A stretch of 64,000 bases of DNA from DATAUD01 sp035511075 (lineage in GTDB: Bacteria > Verrucomicrobiota > Verrucomicrobiia > Limisphaerales > Palsa-1400), in assembly GCA_035511075.1 (NCBI GenBank), contig DATKFW010000073.1, forward strand, positions 14,708 through 78,707, written 5' to 3'. Shown one piece after another: positions 53,102 to 63,063 of the stretch. The notes below the pieces were generated by a model, which saw nothing but the letters and a program-made list of their open reading frames with translations, was not told where the DNA came from and did not search any database. Each line of letters opens with the position of its first letter. Within the stretch, counting starts at the first letter, position 1. The position numbers and the translations under genes were made by a program.

Positions 53102-53842
53102 ATGAAGACTTACTACCAGGAAATAGCGCCTGACTATGCCCGATATCGTCGAGTTCACCCTGAAGTGCTCCGCGGGCTGATCACGACCGGACTCGTTGTC
53201 GGCAATTCGCGAGTGCTCGAGATCGGTTGCGGCACGGGCAACTACATTTGCGCGGTGCGCGAATCCGTCGGCTGCCAGTGTTGGGGCATAGACCCATCGG
53301 AACAAATGTTGGCGCAGGCGATGGGGCGCCCGGCCCCGGTTCAATTGGCGCGCGGGCGCGCCGAGGAGCTGGCATTTCCCGGAGAGAGCTTCGACGTGGC
53401 GTTTTCGGTTGACGTCGTCCACCACATTGCCGACCGCAGAAAGGCATTCAGCGAGGCGGCGCGCGTCCTGCGCCGGGGCGGGCGCCTCTGCATTGTTACT
53501 GATTCTGAGGAAATCCTCCGAAACCGTCAGCCGCAATCCATCTATTTCCCGGAGACTATCGCGGTGGAGTTATCCCGCTATCCGGCCGTTGAATTGCTGC
53601 GGAGAGAACTGATCGAGGCCGGCTTTGTTGAACTTGCCGCGAGGGTTGTCGAGTTTTCCACCGTGCTGCCGGACATTGAGCCGTACCGGGCACAGGTGTT
53701 TTCCAGCTTGCGCCTGATTTCGAAGGAAGCTTTTGACCGCGGGATGGCGCGGCTCGAACGGGATTTTCATAAAGGACCCGTTCCGTGGGTATCGCGTTAC
53801 TTGATGCTTTGGGGCGCAAAATCCCGGGAGGAACGAAAATAG
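53102..53842 (+). CDS. Class I SAM-dependent methyltransferase
   Basis: A 246-residue UbiE/type 11 methyltransferase. Motif I is VLEIGCGTGNYICAV, followed by GIDPSEQML, the motif ...FDVAFSVDVVHHI (motif IV), and AARVLRRGGRLCIVTDSEE. The N-terminal YYQEIAPDYARYRRVHPEVL is typical of methyltransferases acting on small molecules. The ATG at 53102 fits the family start. The substrate is unknown; no neighbouring biosynthetic gene guides it. Confidence 0.85.
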   Translation: MKTYYQEIAPDYARYRRVHPEVLRGLITTGLVVGNSRVLEIGCGTGNYICAVRESVGCQCWGIDPSEQMLAQAMGRPAPVQLARGRAEELAFPGESFDVAFSVDVVHHIADRRKAFSEAARVLRRGGRLCIVTDSEEILRNRQPQSIYFPETIAVELSRYPAVELLRRELIEAGFVELAARVVEFSTVLPDIEPYRAQVFSSLRLISKEAFDRGMARLERDFHKGPVPWVSRYLMLWGAKSREERK

Positions 53843-53864
53843 CGCCTTCGCCGCTTGAGGGGTC

Positions 53865-54347
53865 CTATTCTTCTCCGTCAAAGTAGTCTGCCTGGCTTCC
53901 TTTCAGCACGACCCCATCGGTCGGCTGGCAAACCAGCCACTTCTTGCTGTCGGGATAATAACACGAACCGCCGAGCGGATTGTCGGCAACGACGTAATAG
54001 ACGAGGTCGTCTTTGCCCTCATTGAAAATTTGATGGGCTTCGTTGGGCGCGAAAAGAAATACGTCGCCTGTGGAAATTTCGGTGATGCCTTCGCTGTGCC
54101 GCACCTTTCCGGCTCCGGAGATGACCACATAAAGTTCCCATTGCGCCGAGTGCGCGTGGTACGGGCAGCGAGTCGCCAACCCGGGGATTCGCGTGACCGC
54201 CAGGTCAAAAGGATGCCGCTTCATCGCGTCCAGCGAGCGGGGATCCCGGCCGAGTGCCACGGAAACGTCCTTGGTGTGATGGTGGTATTTACCCTTGGGA
54301 GACTTCGTTTCCTTTTCGCTGACGGCGTTCAAATTGATCTTGCGCAT
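53865..54347 (-). CDS. Cupin-domain protein
   Basis: A 160-residue protein with a single cupin barrel. The metal-binding motif YHAHSAQWELYVVISGAG carries two His and the Glu, and the second motif GDVFLFAPNEAHQIFNEG carries the last His. The N-terminus (KSPKGKYHHHTKDVSVALG) and the tail (SCYYPDSKKWLVCQPTDGVV) are additional. Many such proteins bind sugars or sugar acids. It is just downstream of a sugar-acid dehydratase on the same strand, so a joint role is plausible. Convergent with the methyltransferase. Confidence 0.82.
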   Translation of the reverse strand: MRKINLNAVSEKETKSPKGKYHHHTKDVSVALGRDPRSLDAMKRHPFDLAVTRIPGLATRCPYHAHSAQWELYVVISGAGKVRHSEGITEISTGDVFLFAPNEAHQIFNEGKDDLVYYVVADNPLGGSCYYPDSKKWLVCQPTDGVVLKGSQADYFDGEE

Positions 54348-54435
54348 CGGCCGAAATTGCAGATTTTAGCGATTATTGTCAATTATCAGCCGCGGGGCGA
54401 ATAGGCTTCGAGATGCGCCGAAGACGCGGGCGGCG

Positions 54436-56403
54436 TCAGTGTTGGCTAATGGTACGGTCGTGACCGAGCGCGGCGATAATGCGCTCGACATCATAAACGC
54501 AACCGGCCCAGGCGCCGCCGCTGGCCGATTGCAGGGCCGCCCAAAGTTTCGTGTCATCGGGCAATGCCGCGTTCGGCGCAAGGTCGGGCCGCGGCTTGCG
54601 TCGGGCCAGCATTCGTTCGGCTTCATCGGCCGTGAACCGTCGCGCACCCTCGCTCACAAGATCGATTGCCCCTTGGTTGCGCGCGATGTCCAGATGAATC
54701 CGAATGATATCACCGTCCAGGAGCTTGCCAATCGGGCCGCCTGCCAATCCTTCCGGACCGATGTGGCCGACGCACGCGCCCGTCGAAACCCCGGAGAAGC
54801 GCGCGTCGGTCAGGAGCGCGACCTGTTTGCCGCACGGGAGATGCTTGAGGGCGCCGGTGACCTGGTAGGTCTCCTCCATGCCTGTTCCCAGGGGGCCGAC
54901 CCCTGTCAAGACGATTACGTCGCCCGCCTGAACGCGTCCCTCCTTGATCGCCGCCATCGCCGCTGTCTCGCTGACAAAGACGCGCGCCGGCCCTTCGTGA
55001 CGGTAAACGCCATCCTGCCCGATTACCGAAGGATCGATCGCGGCTACTTTCACGACGGACCCCGCTGGCGCCAGGTTGCCGCGCGGAAAGAGCAGGGTGC
55101 GCCCCATCCCGCGCTTTTGCGCCTGGTCGGGCGGGAGTATGACGTCGTCCGCGTCGATATCATCGTGGCGTTTGAGCAACTCGCGGAAACGGCGGCGGCG
55201 TTCCGAAGATTCCCACCAATCCAGGTTGTCCCCCAGGGAATTGCCGGAAACGGTGAGCGCGTCGGTCTCCAATAGACCCAGCCTGCGCAGGTGGAGCATT
55301 ACTTCAGGCACGCCTCCCGCCAGAAAGACGCGGACGGTGGGGTGATGCACGGGGCCGTTGGGCAGGACGCTGACCAGGCGCGGCACCCGTCCATTGACGG
55401 CAATCCAATCTTCGACGGTGGGCGGTGTCAAACCGGCCGCATGGGCGATGGCGGGGATGTGGAGGAGCAAATTGGTGGAACCGCCGAAGGCCGTGTGGAC
55501 GACCATCGCGTTCCGAACGCTCGCCGGCGTCAGGATGTCACGCACCGGCAACCGGCGGGCGTCGAGTCGATGCAGCGCGCGGGCTGATCGCCGGGCCATG
55601 TCGAGCCAAACCGCCTGGCCGGACGGCGCCAGAGCGGAATGAGGCAGCGACAGGCCGAGGGCTTCGCCGACGACTTGCGAAGTGGCGGCGGTGCCGAGGA
55701 ATTGACAGCCGCCGCCCGGCGAAGCGCAGGCGCGGCATCCCAAATCGGCGGCTTCGGAGAGGGTTACCAAACCTCGGGCGAAACGCGCGCCGAGGGTTTG
55801 GACGGCGCCGGCGTCCTCACCGCCCTCCGCCGGCAGGGTGACTCCGCCGGGCACGATCACGCACGGCAAATCACGCAGGCCCGCCAGGGCCATCATCATC
55901 GCGGGCAAACCTTTGTCGCAAGTGGCGATTCCGAGCACTCCCGAGCGCAAGGGGAGCGAGCGGGCCAATCGCCTGAGGACGACGGCGGCGTCGTTGCGAT
56001 AGGGAAGGCTGTCGAACATGCCGTGAGTGCCCTGAGTGCGGCCATCGCAGGGGTCCGAACAAAAGCCGGCGAAGGGTATGGATTGCAGGCGGCGAAATTC
56101 GTCCGCGGCCGCCTGGGCCAGCAGACCGATCTCCCAATGCCCCGTGTGATAACCCAACGCGATCGGCTGGCCGTCGGCGGCGCGGAGCCCGCCCTGAGTG
56201 CTCAGGATGAGAAAATGTTTGCGGCCGACTTCCGACGGCTTCCAACCCATGCCGGCATTTTGTGAAAGTCCAAAAAGATCGCCGCTGGGACTGTTGCGGA
56301 GCAACTCCTCCGTCAACGGCAGAGCGCCGGAGGGTCCGCGAGCGCGGGTTTGCACCTGGTAGATCTCATCCGAGGAATCAAACACGTCATCGCTGGGACT
56401 CAC
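54436..56403 (-). CDS. YjhG/YagF-type dehydratase (IlvD/Edd family), sugar-acid dehydratase
   Basis: A 655-residue Fe-S dehydratase. Three Cys expected to hold the cluster appear in the Cys-containing motifs FCSDPCDGRTQG, GIATCDKGLPAMM and ASPGGGCQF. Other family motifs are NAMVVHTAFGGSTNLLLHI, GPGPLGTGMEET-like segment VLTGVGPLGTGMEE, LLTDARFSGVSTGACVGHIGPE, and a C-terminal WAGCVYDVERI. Its length and N-terminal extension match the YjhG/YagF branch, which dehydrates D-xylonate and related aldonic acids, rather than IlvD of branched-chain amino-acid synthesis. An aldonate pathway fits with polysaccharide use elsewhere in the window. The substrate is inferred. Confidence 0.88.
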   Translation of the reverse strand: MSPSDDVFDSSDEIYQVQTRARGPSGALPLTEELLRNSPSGDLFGLSQNAGMGWKPSEVGRKHFLILSTQGGLRAADGQPIALGYHTGHWEIGLLAQAAADEFRRLQSIPFAGFCSDPCDGRTQGTHGMFDSLPYRNDAAVVLRRLARSLPLRSGVLGIATCDKGLPAMMMALAGLRDLPCVIVPGGVTLPAEGGEDAGAVQTLGARFARGLVTLSEAADLGCRACASPGGGCQFLGTAATSQVVGEALGLSLPHSALAPSGQAVWLDMARRSARALHRLDARRLPVRDILTPASVRNAMVVHTAFGGSTNLLLHIPAIAHAAGLTPPTVEDWIAVNGRVPRLVSVLPNGPVHHPTVRVFLAGGVPEVMLHLRRLGLLETDALTVSGNSLGDNLDWWESSERRRRFRELLKRHDDIDADDVILPPDQAQKRGMGRTLLFPRGNLAPAGSVVKVAAIDPSVIGQDGVYRHEGPARVFVSETAAMAAIKEGRVQAGDVIVLTGVGPLGTGMEETYQVTGALKHLPCGKQVALLTDARFSGVSTGACVGHIGPEGLAGGPIGKLLDGDIIRIHLDIARNQGAIDLVSEGARRFTADEAERMLARRKPRPDLAPNAALPDDTKLWAALQSASGGAWAGCVYDVERIIAALGHDRTISQH

Positions 56404-56502
56404 ACGAGCATTGAAACATGTTCGCTGCCAAACTCGATTGAAAAAATGAGTTAGTTGTTCTCTTTGGATGTCATGGGCGTGGAGTTTGCGCGGTGGGAAT
56501 AA

Positions 56503-58650
56503 TCATTCAGCCGGTTGGGACGTATTCCGATTCGTTTCCGCTTCGAGAGTTTCTTGCGCTCCTTGCAAGGCGCGGTGCATCTCCAAAGCTGATGCGTAGC
56601 GTTGCGCTGGGTCGGGCTGGCAAGCTTTGAGAATAATGGCATTCAATGTAAAGAATTCCACTGACTCGAGGTTGTCGGCGAGGGTCGTCGAAATTTCTGG
56701 GAAAAATGCCGGGTCGCGTCCGGTGCTGAGGACGTAGAGAACGATTCCCAAAGCATAAATGTCGGCCTGCGGAGTGCCTGGAAGTTCGGGAGGCGGGGGC
56801 ATATAGCCAGGCGTGCCGACCAGGGTCCGCGGTTGGCCGGGCGGCCGGATTTCTGCGATAAGACCGAGGTCCGCCAGTGTGGGGCGGCCCTGCACGAAGA
56901 TGATGTTCTGCGGCTTGATGTCACGATGGGTCAACCCCTGGCGATGGAGAAATTCAAGGGTGTCGCTCAATTCAATGCCGATACGCAGACATTCCTGCGT
57001 TGGGAGCCTTCCTCCATGCGCGCGCGCGCGTTCACTGGCCAGATCACGGGGCTTGTACGTGGAAGGTTCTCGTTCCCATCCCGTCTCGAGGGGATCGCCC
57101 ATCTCCATCACATAATAAAAATGATCCGGGAGCTTTTCGCTGACAAAATCAACACGCAAGAGGGCGGGGTGTTTATTGGAAATCGACTGGTATCGGCTGA
57201 TGCCGTTAAACTCGCGTTCGTACGGGGCGGTGTCATTGTTAAATTTTCCAAGATAGACCACTTTGACGGCGCGCCATTGGTCGGCGGCATTCCGGGCCAG
57301 CCAAATCCTGCCATAAGCACCCTGCGCGAACGGCGAAGGAAGCAATTGGTAGCCGGGAATTTGCGGCGATTCCACGGCTGCGCCAGCATCAGGGCGAACC
57401 TCCAGAGATTCTGATGCGCGACCGTCTTTTCGAAGCATGAGCGCCCAGACCAGAGCGCACGGAACTTGTCCGCCGAAAATCACGAGCCACGGAAACCAGT
57501 AATTGGTGAAATAACTGCACGAGACCGCCGCAAGCATCACGGTGACGGCAACCGCCGCGGCGCAAGCGCAAGCCGTCAGCCGACGCATCCGGCACAGTCC
57601 GCCGCCAAGCAATGTTCCGGTGAATACCAGGATCAACAACTCCTTCCACCCAGCCAGCCGCCGCAGCCATTCGTCGTTCACCAGATTCAGAAAGGAGGTC
57701 AGCATAATCTCCACGCCGCCCGTCGTTTCGCCCGTCCAGCGCGTGTAAGGGGTGCGAAATTTGTCCAGTTCCCCGTCCCATACGGATGTGTTTGATTCGG
57801 TGCCGATGAAGACAATTTTGTTGCGGAAATAATTCGTTGGCATTGTGAGCGCAAAGCCGTAGCTCAATCTCGTCCACCCACCGTCCCGACCGTAGTAACG
57901 CAGCCACTGCTTGTGCGCGGGTTCGCTTAATCGCGCCCCCTCCAACCGCGCGGCAGTCTCGGGCAAACTGGGATATGGCCCCGGGGCAGGGAACGGCCAA
58001 TGCCGGCGCACGATTGAATCCGGATCCGGGTCTATCCATGCGACACCCCAATTTCTGCCGGCGGCGGAATAAAAAGGTTCAGTCGGAAGCAACGCGCGCA
58101 TGCCGAGAAGCGCCGGGTGAGTGATTTGTGACTGCTCAGCCATCAACACAATGTGACGCTGGCGTCGCATGGCGTTTACAAGCGTCTGGTCTTGCGCCGG
58201 ATTACGGGGTTCGCGGAAGAAGCTATCCATTACAACGAGCGCGCAGCCATCCTCGGCCAGCTTGTCCAATAACCGCGCGTGCAAGGCCCGATCCCAGGGC
58301 TGGCCGCGCGTCTGATGGAAATGAGCATAGGCCTCATTATCCATCATGACAACGGCAACGTCGTTTGTAACGGCCCGCGTCCCGAACCGAAATAGGTAAT
58401 CGTAGCTGGCGTTTGTCCAGGCGTCGCCCAGCGGCATGCTCCACAGCATCAGGCCGCAGAGAGTTGCCAGGGCCGCGCCCACCAGCGCTCCGAGGACACT
58501 TTTCCCGCTGACGCCCTTAACTTTCACGGCGAAGCATGTCCGGAATATGGAAGGGAGCAGGGGAAATAGCAGGCTTTTTCGCGCCGATTTGCCGGGAAGC
58601 GTTGGAATAGCGGGGGTAATTGGCGTTGCGGTTTCCGCGCGGCGCAACAT
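56503..58650 (-). CDS. CHASE2-domain serine/threonine protein kinase
   Basis: A 715-residue membrane sensor kinase. After an N-terminal membrane helix (about residue 65) an extracytoplasmic CHASE2 domain runs to about 320 (DYLFRFGTRAVTNDVAVVMMDNEAY; WDRALHARLLDKLAEDGCALVVMDSFF; FRNKIVFIGTESNTSVWD). Three further helices follow (about 345-420), then the kinase: AQGAYGRIWLAR (glycine loop), AVKVVYLG (Lys), THRDIKPQNIIF (catalytic loop), DLG in place of DFG, GTPGYMPPPPE and DIYALGIVLYVL. It should phosphorylate cytoplasmic targets in response to an external signal. The ATG at 58650 is chosen over one 39 codons upstream. It stands with a FecR-barrel gene and an ECF sigma gene. Confidence 0.88.
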   Translation of the reverse strand: MLRRAETATPITPAIPTLPGKSARKSLLFPLLPSIFRTCFAVKVKGVSGKSVLGALVGAALATLCGLMLWSMPLGDAWTNASYDYLFRFGTRAVTNDVAVVMMDNEAYAHFHQTRGQPWDRALHARLLDKLAEDGCALVVMDSFFREPRNPAQDQTLVNAMRRQRHIVLMAEQSQITHPALLGMRALLPTEPFYSAAGRNWGVAWIDPDPDSIVRRHWPFPAPGPYPSLPETAARLEGARLSEPAHKQWLRYYGRDGGWTRLSYGFALTMPTNYFRNKIVFIGTESNTSVWDGELDKFRTPYTRWTGETTGGVEIMLTSFLNLVNDEWLRRLAGWKELLILVFTGTLLGGGLCRMRRLTACACAAAVAVTVMLAAVSCSYFTNYWFPWLVIFGGQVPCALVWALMLRKDGRASESLEVRPDAGAAVESPQIPGYQLLPSPFAQGAYGRIWLARNAADQWRAVKVVYLGKFNNDTAPYEREFNGISRYQSISNKHPALLRVDFVSEKLPDHFYYVMEMGDPLETGWEREPSTYKPRDLASERARAHGGRLPTQECLRIGIELSDTLEFLHRQGLTHRDIKPQNIIFVQGRPTLADLGLIAEIRPPGQPRTLVGTPGYMPPPPELPGTPQADIYALGIVLYVLSTGRDPAFFPEISTTLADNLESVEFFTLNAIILKACQPDPAQRYASALEMHRALQGAQETLEAETNRNTSQPAE

Positions 58651-58778
58651 GCATGCCTTCGTCAAGACGCATTTCCGGGATTCGTGAAGTTGAGCGCGAT
58701 TATTTTTGAAAGACCCGTCCAAGACCCGCGTATCGCTTCCGGAAATAACACTAAAACTTAATAACACTAATACTATCT

Positions 58779-59462
58779 ATGAAGACACGAACTATACGAA
58801 CAAACACCATCGCGGCGATTGCGGGACTACTTTTAGCGACGGGAGGCGCCGTCCATTCGCAACAGTCTATAGCTCCGGGAGCCAGGAATGATTCGGTGGA
58901 CCAGATGGTCCGGATCGGCGATCCCGCGACATTTGCGGTGGACGCAGTGCCCGGAAGTTCCTATCAATGGCTGCGCAACGGGACCCCTATCGACGGCCAA
59001 ACCAACAGCGCCCTGACGATTGAAAATGCACAAATCGGCGACGCGGGATTCTATTCCTGCAATATTACCAGTAATGCGGACGTCGTGCCGACTATCTCGG
59101 CTACCCTGGAAGTTTTTGCGGTGAATCCTGATATAGATGTTGTCGTCTATGCCCCGCCAGTGAGTTCGTCTGGGACGTCGGGGACGTGTCCCGGGGCGTA
59201 CGCGGGTTACGTCAATTATATTCCGACAAACACCTGGGGTTTCATACCATTGACCAATACTACAACATTTACGGCGAGTGATACGGGGCGGACCAATTCG
59301 AGGGTCGAATATGTGGGGGCGTATGGCGATGAAGGTTGCCATAAGACCAACGTGACGATTCCCAATCCTCCGTACAGTCCGCAGTATAGATTCACCATCT
59401 ATTTTCCCAACAAAGTTCCCACGACCAATTATCCCATTACCCTGACCGGCTTTACTTATTGA
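58779..59462 (+). CDS. Secreted protein with one Ig-like domain
   Basis: A 227-residue protein with a signal peptide (to about residue 27, VHSQ) and an I-set Ig-like domain (about 42-112): GDPATFAVDAVPGSSYQWLRNGTPIDGQTNSALTIENAQIGDAGFYSCNITSNAD. The Cys in YSCNI is present, but its usual partner is replaced by Val/Phe residues. The C-terminal half is Thr/Tyr/Asn-rich with two more Cys (SGTCPGAY, DEGCHKTN) that may form a disulfide. Function unknown. It sits between the kinase and the FecR-barrel genes, convergent with the latter. Confidence 0.75.
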   Translation: MKTRTIRTNTIAAIAGLLLATGGAVHSQQSIAPGARNDSVDQMVRIGDPATFAVDAVPGSSYQWLRNGTPIDGQTNSALTIENAQIGDAGFYSCNITSNADVVPTISATLEVFAVNPDIDVVVYAPPVSSSGTSGTCPGAYAGYVNYIPTNTWGFIPLTNTTTFTASDTGRTNSRVEYVGAYGDEGCHKTNVTIPNPPYSPQYRFTIYFPNKVPTTNYPITLTGFTY

Positions 59463-59484
59463 ATGGTGGTCCAGTGACCGGGGG

Positions 59485-62400
59485 TCAGAAGTTCAGGCGC
59501 AAACCCGCGGTGAGGGTTCGCTGGTGAGGATATTCCGGGTGGGGGTTGAGCGGGTTCAGGTTGTAGTCCTGACCGGAAATATTGAGCACTCCGAGGCTTG
59601 CTTCGGCCTTGAGGTGCAGAAATCGCCAACCGGCGTACGCGTTAAATTGCCAGAAATCGTCACCTGGCAGGTTCGGCGTGTCACCGCCGTTGCCTTGGTC
59701 GTTCCACAATGCCTCGCCCCTGAGAAAGAAACCGGATGGGTGATTGTATGCGGCAAACAAGCGTCCTTGTTGGAGGACAGCCTCCGTCTGCTGACGCGGC
59801 GCGAAATTTTTGAACGGAAGGCCTTCGGGCACATCAATGAAATTGTCGTTCAACGTGGACCGGGTGATTCGATATTGGGCGCCCAAAGACCATTCCTTCC
59901 CGAGTAACTGGTTTGCGGTCATTTCGAGAGTGTTTTCGTGGTAATCCAGGTTTTCGCGCATGTCCGAGGGGACGGCATTGGATGCTTCAGTATAGGAGAC
60001 ATCGAACGCGCCGACGACTTCGCGGTCCAGGGAATTCAAAAATTGTCCGGAGAGCGCCAGGTAGGTGCCGGCGCCGAATTTCTGCTCGATCGAGATTCCA
60101 TAGGTCTGGAATTGCGCGCCGGGACTTTCGATTGCGATAGAATCGGGGATGACAGTGCGGAAAGATTGTATGAAGCCCGCCACCTGTGATGGCTCCAGTT
60201 GATAGCTCTGATCCAGACTGACACCGCCGAGCGAACGGGTATAGGCGAAGCGGATAGTTGTCTCTTTGGCCGGAGTCCAGATCAGGCCTGCTTTGGGGGA
60301 AAGCCGGCTCGATGTTTCTTCCGCGTCGGAAATCGGCGCAGTCTCCATGTTTGCCGGGAATTTGAGCCAGTCGTAAGTCAGTCCCCCGATGAGTTGCAAA
60401 GGATCAAGAATTTGCCACTCGTGATAACCATAAAAGCTGGCACGGTAGAAATGCGAATTAAAATCCTGATCCGAGGCCAGAGAGGATGAACCTCCCAAAA
60501 CAGAAGCAAAGGACGACGACAGGTTTTGCAAGTCAGCGGTCCCACAATCGCCATATTGCAGGCGTCCGCCAACGATGGTGTTATGTTCGGACGTCTGCCA
60601 GATTTGTTGCAATTCCCCGGAATAGACGGTCAACTGGTTCTCAAAACTCTGATGCATGGCGATGCCGTCCACGCCGGTGAGAGTTGTGACGCCGGGCTTG
60701 GAAACAGGATTGAGCTGCGGCGTGAACTCGAGCAGGGCGGGCTGCGTTGAATTGGTGAACGAATAAGCGTCGTTAATTCTTGCCAGCAAGAGCAGCGTGT
60801 GGACGCCCGGGCTGCCGGTGTGGTGGTAGCCCAGAAGGGCGGTTGGGTCCTGGGTTTCCTTGAAGCGGTAGTCCGGGCTCGCCATGTCCGGTGCGTAATA
60901 CTGCCTCGTATCCCCGCCATCCGCGTCATAGCCCAGCGCCTTCGCATAGATGCCATCCGTCGGCGTCAATTGTTGTTTTAGCGTGAGGGCAATTGTGCGT
61001 GCTTCGACGTCATCATTGGCGCGTTGGCCGGGATCAGACTCGTAGTTTTCTTCAAGGTCATAGCTGAAATTTCCTTCGGTGCCGTACTGCGCGCCCATTT
61101 CATTCAACGCCCCGCGGCTGAGGTATTCGGTGTCCGACACAATACCGGGCTGGTCGCGCTCAAATAGTTTGGAATAGGCCTGTTGTGAGACCGTCGGAGA
61201 CATGGCGCCGACAGCGGCCGGAGAAAGCAGGTTGGCGAGCAGGTACTCGTTTTCCATCGCTGTCTCGTAACGCAAACTGGTCTCGTACGGACCCACGAGC
61301 TGGCTGTAACTATTGGCCAGAAAAAGGTGGGCGGAATAATTTGCGTAGTCGTCGTTGACCGCCCGCGAAGCTTCGAGCATGCCGACTTCGGTCATACCGG
61401 CGTCCTGATAGATCGTGGCGAGATCGGCGCCGCGCACCGCGCGGTCCTGATCCAGCAAGAGCTGGGAGCGATAGACGCTTCGGTTGTCGTTCAGAGATTC
61501 TGACGTTTCCAAATCGTGAATGGCGTCGTTAATGCGATTGTCCTGCTGATCGAGCAACGCGGAGTAAAGCCACGCCGTTGGGTCGTTGGGGTCCAATTTT
61601 TTGGCCAATTGCAGTTCCTTGTAGGCGCGCAGGTAATCGCCCGCGTTGGCGTAAGCCTTGGCCAGATAGCTGCGCAACTCGGCGCGTTGCGGTTCCAGCG
61701 CGGCGGCCACCAACAAATCCTCGCGCCCGCCGGCCGCATCGCCGCGGCGGATTCGGCAAAGGCCGCGACCCAACCATGCGTTGCCGAGGGCGGAATCGAC
61801 GGCAAGAGCGCGGTTGAACCAGACGATGGCGGCGCTCGTCCGATTTTGGGCGGCCACGAGGAATCCCTTCAACGCGAGCGCCTGGGCGTTGCGCGGAGCC
61901 AGTAGGAGACTTCTGTCCAAGGCATCAAGGGCGGTGCGATTATGTCCGAACGCAAACTCCAGTTCTGACACCCGTTCCCAGGCAAAGCCGAAGTCCGGCG
62001 ATTGGGCCGCGGCCTGTCGCGCCAGTTTAAGGGCGCCCGGCAACGAGACTTTCGGGATGGCCCGCGATTGCTCGTAATAGGATTGCGAAAGAAACTCGGT
62101 GGCAAGCCGCGGATTCGGAATCGGAGGGACGGATTGCCGTTTTACGGCGGCTACGAGTTGGCGGATCGCGCGGGCCAGACGCTGAGAGCGTCCCGAAGAG
62201 CCAGCGGCGGACACGAAGGAAAGCACCGTTTCAACTTCGTCCACCTGGCCGACAGAGAGTAACAAGGCAGCATGATAAAGGCGCTCGCCGTCGGAAGCGG
62301 GACGCGGCGGCGCAGGGTATTTTGTCAGCGCAACCAGCAAATCACCCGCGCGATAGGCATCGAGCGATTCCTTCAAGAACGCCTGTTCTTCCCGAGTGAG

Positions 62401-63063
62401 GGACAAGTCGTCCGGATCGAGCACGGCGGGGTAGTAAAAGCACCATTGCAGAATATTATTGGCAATAAAACCGGCGGTGCGAACGGGCGGATTGCCCACA
62501 TCCGCGAAGGCCTGCTGGCCGTTGGTGAGCACGAGCGTGGCCCGTACGTTGCCAAAACTGACCCGGCCATCAATCACAGACACAGTCGTGCGATCCGCGT
62601 TATTCACAGTCAGGGCAAAGTCGGTCCCGTCCACGCCGGCGACCGCGCCGCGTGTTATGACCCGGATGCGGCCCGGCTCATCGCGATGGAAAAAGGAGAT
62701 CATCCCCCGGATCAAGTGCAGGCCGCAATCCGCACCGGGCGCATCCGGGGGCAATATCTCGATTTCCGCACAAGCGTCGAAAGACATAACGCTTTGATTA
62801 CACCAACGGACTGCGGCACGACTATCAGTTCCAGTGCGCAACCGGTCGAAGGGATGCAAGGATTGATTGATTTTTGTCAGCATCCAGGTCGTTGAGCCGA
62901 CGGGGGAAACCTCGACCACGCCCTGGATTTCAACGATGCGAAGCTCATTCGTCACCTCGCCGGCCGCTACATTCTGAGCCATCGACTTTCCAAGGCCGAT
63001 CACACAGCATTGCAGGAACGCGGCGCACAATGCCGCCCGGCCCAGCTCTGAAAACAAGGTCAA
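59485..63063 (-). CDS. FecR domain / TPR / outer-membrane beta-barrel fusion protein
   Basis: An 1192-residue exported protein. After a signal peptide (to about residue 30, SMAQ) comes a FecR domain (about 40-200: IQGVVEVSPVGSTTWMLTKINQSLHPFDRLRTGTDSRAAVRW... GVDGTDFALTVNNADRTTVSVIDGRVSF). TPR-like helices follow (about 225-570: AGDLLVALTKY; APRNAQALALKGFLVAAQNRTSAAIVWFNRAL; NAWLGRGLCRIRRGDAAGG; KKLDPNDPTAWLYSALLDQQDN). The last ~550 residues are alternating strands of a TonB-receptor-like barrel, ending in Phe (AGLRLNF). The TTG start at 63061-63063 is supported by an AAAGGA upstream and by the intact signal peptide. No plug domain is obvious. It may sense or assemble surface material. Confidence 0.82.
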   Translation of the reverse strand: MTLFSELGRAALCAAFLQCCVIGLGKSMAQNVAAGEVTNELRIVEIQGVVEVSPVGSTTWMLTKINQSLHPFDRLRTGTDSRAAVRWCNQSVMSFDACAEIEILPPDAPGADCGLHLIRGMISFFHRDEPGRIRVITRGAVAGVDGTDFALTVNNADRTTVSVIDGRVSFGNVRATLVLTNGQQAFADVGNPPVRTAGFIANNILQWCFYYPAVLDPDDLSLTREEQAFLKESLDAYRAGDLLVALTKYPAPPRPASDGERLYHAALLLSVGQVDEVETVLSFVSAAGSSGRSQRLARAIRQLVAAVKRQSVPPIPNPRLATEFLSQSYYEQSRAIPKVSLPGALKLARQAAAQSPDFGFAWERVSELEFAFGHNRTALDALDRSLLLAPRNAQALALKGFLVAAQNRTSAAIVWFNRALAVDSALGNAWLGRGLCRIRRGDAAGGREDLLVAAALEPQRAELRSYLAKAYANAGDYLRAYKELQLAKKLDPNDPTAWLYSALLDQQDNRINDAIHDLETSESLNDNRSVYRSQLLLDQDRAVRGADLATIYQDAGMTEVGMLEASRAVNDDYANYSAHLFLANSYSQLVGPYETSLRYETAMENEYLLANLLSPAAVGAMSPTVSQQAYSKLFERDQPGIVSDTEYLSRGALNEMGAQYGTEGNFSYDLEENYESDPGQRANDDVEARTIALTLKQQLTPTDGIYAKALGYDADGGDTRQYYAPDMASPDYRFKETQDPTALLGYHHTGSPGVHTLLLLARINDAYSFTNSTQPALLEFTPQLNPVSKPGVTTLTGVDGIAMHQSFENQLTVYSGELQQIWQTSEHNTIVGGRLQYGDCGTADLQNLSSSFASVLGGSSSLASDQDFNSHFYRASFYGYHEWQILDPLQLIGGLTYDWLKFPANMETAPISDAEETSSRLSPKAGLIWTPAKETTIRFAYTRSLGGVSLDQSYQLEPSQVAGFIQSFRTVIPDSIAIESPGAQFQTYGISIEQKFGAGTYLALSGQFLNSLDREVVGAFDVSYTEASNAVPSDMRENLDYHENTLEMTANQLLGKEWSLGAQYRITRSTLNDNFIDVPEGLPFKNFAPRQQTEAVLQQGRLFAAYNHPSGFFLRGEALWNDQGNGGDTPNLPGDDFWQFNAYAGWRFLHLKAEASLGVLNISGQDYNLNPLNPHPEYPHQRTLTAGLRLNF

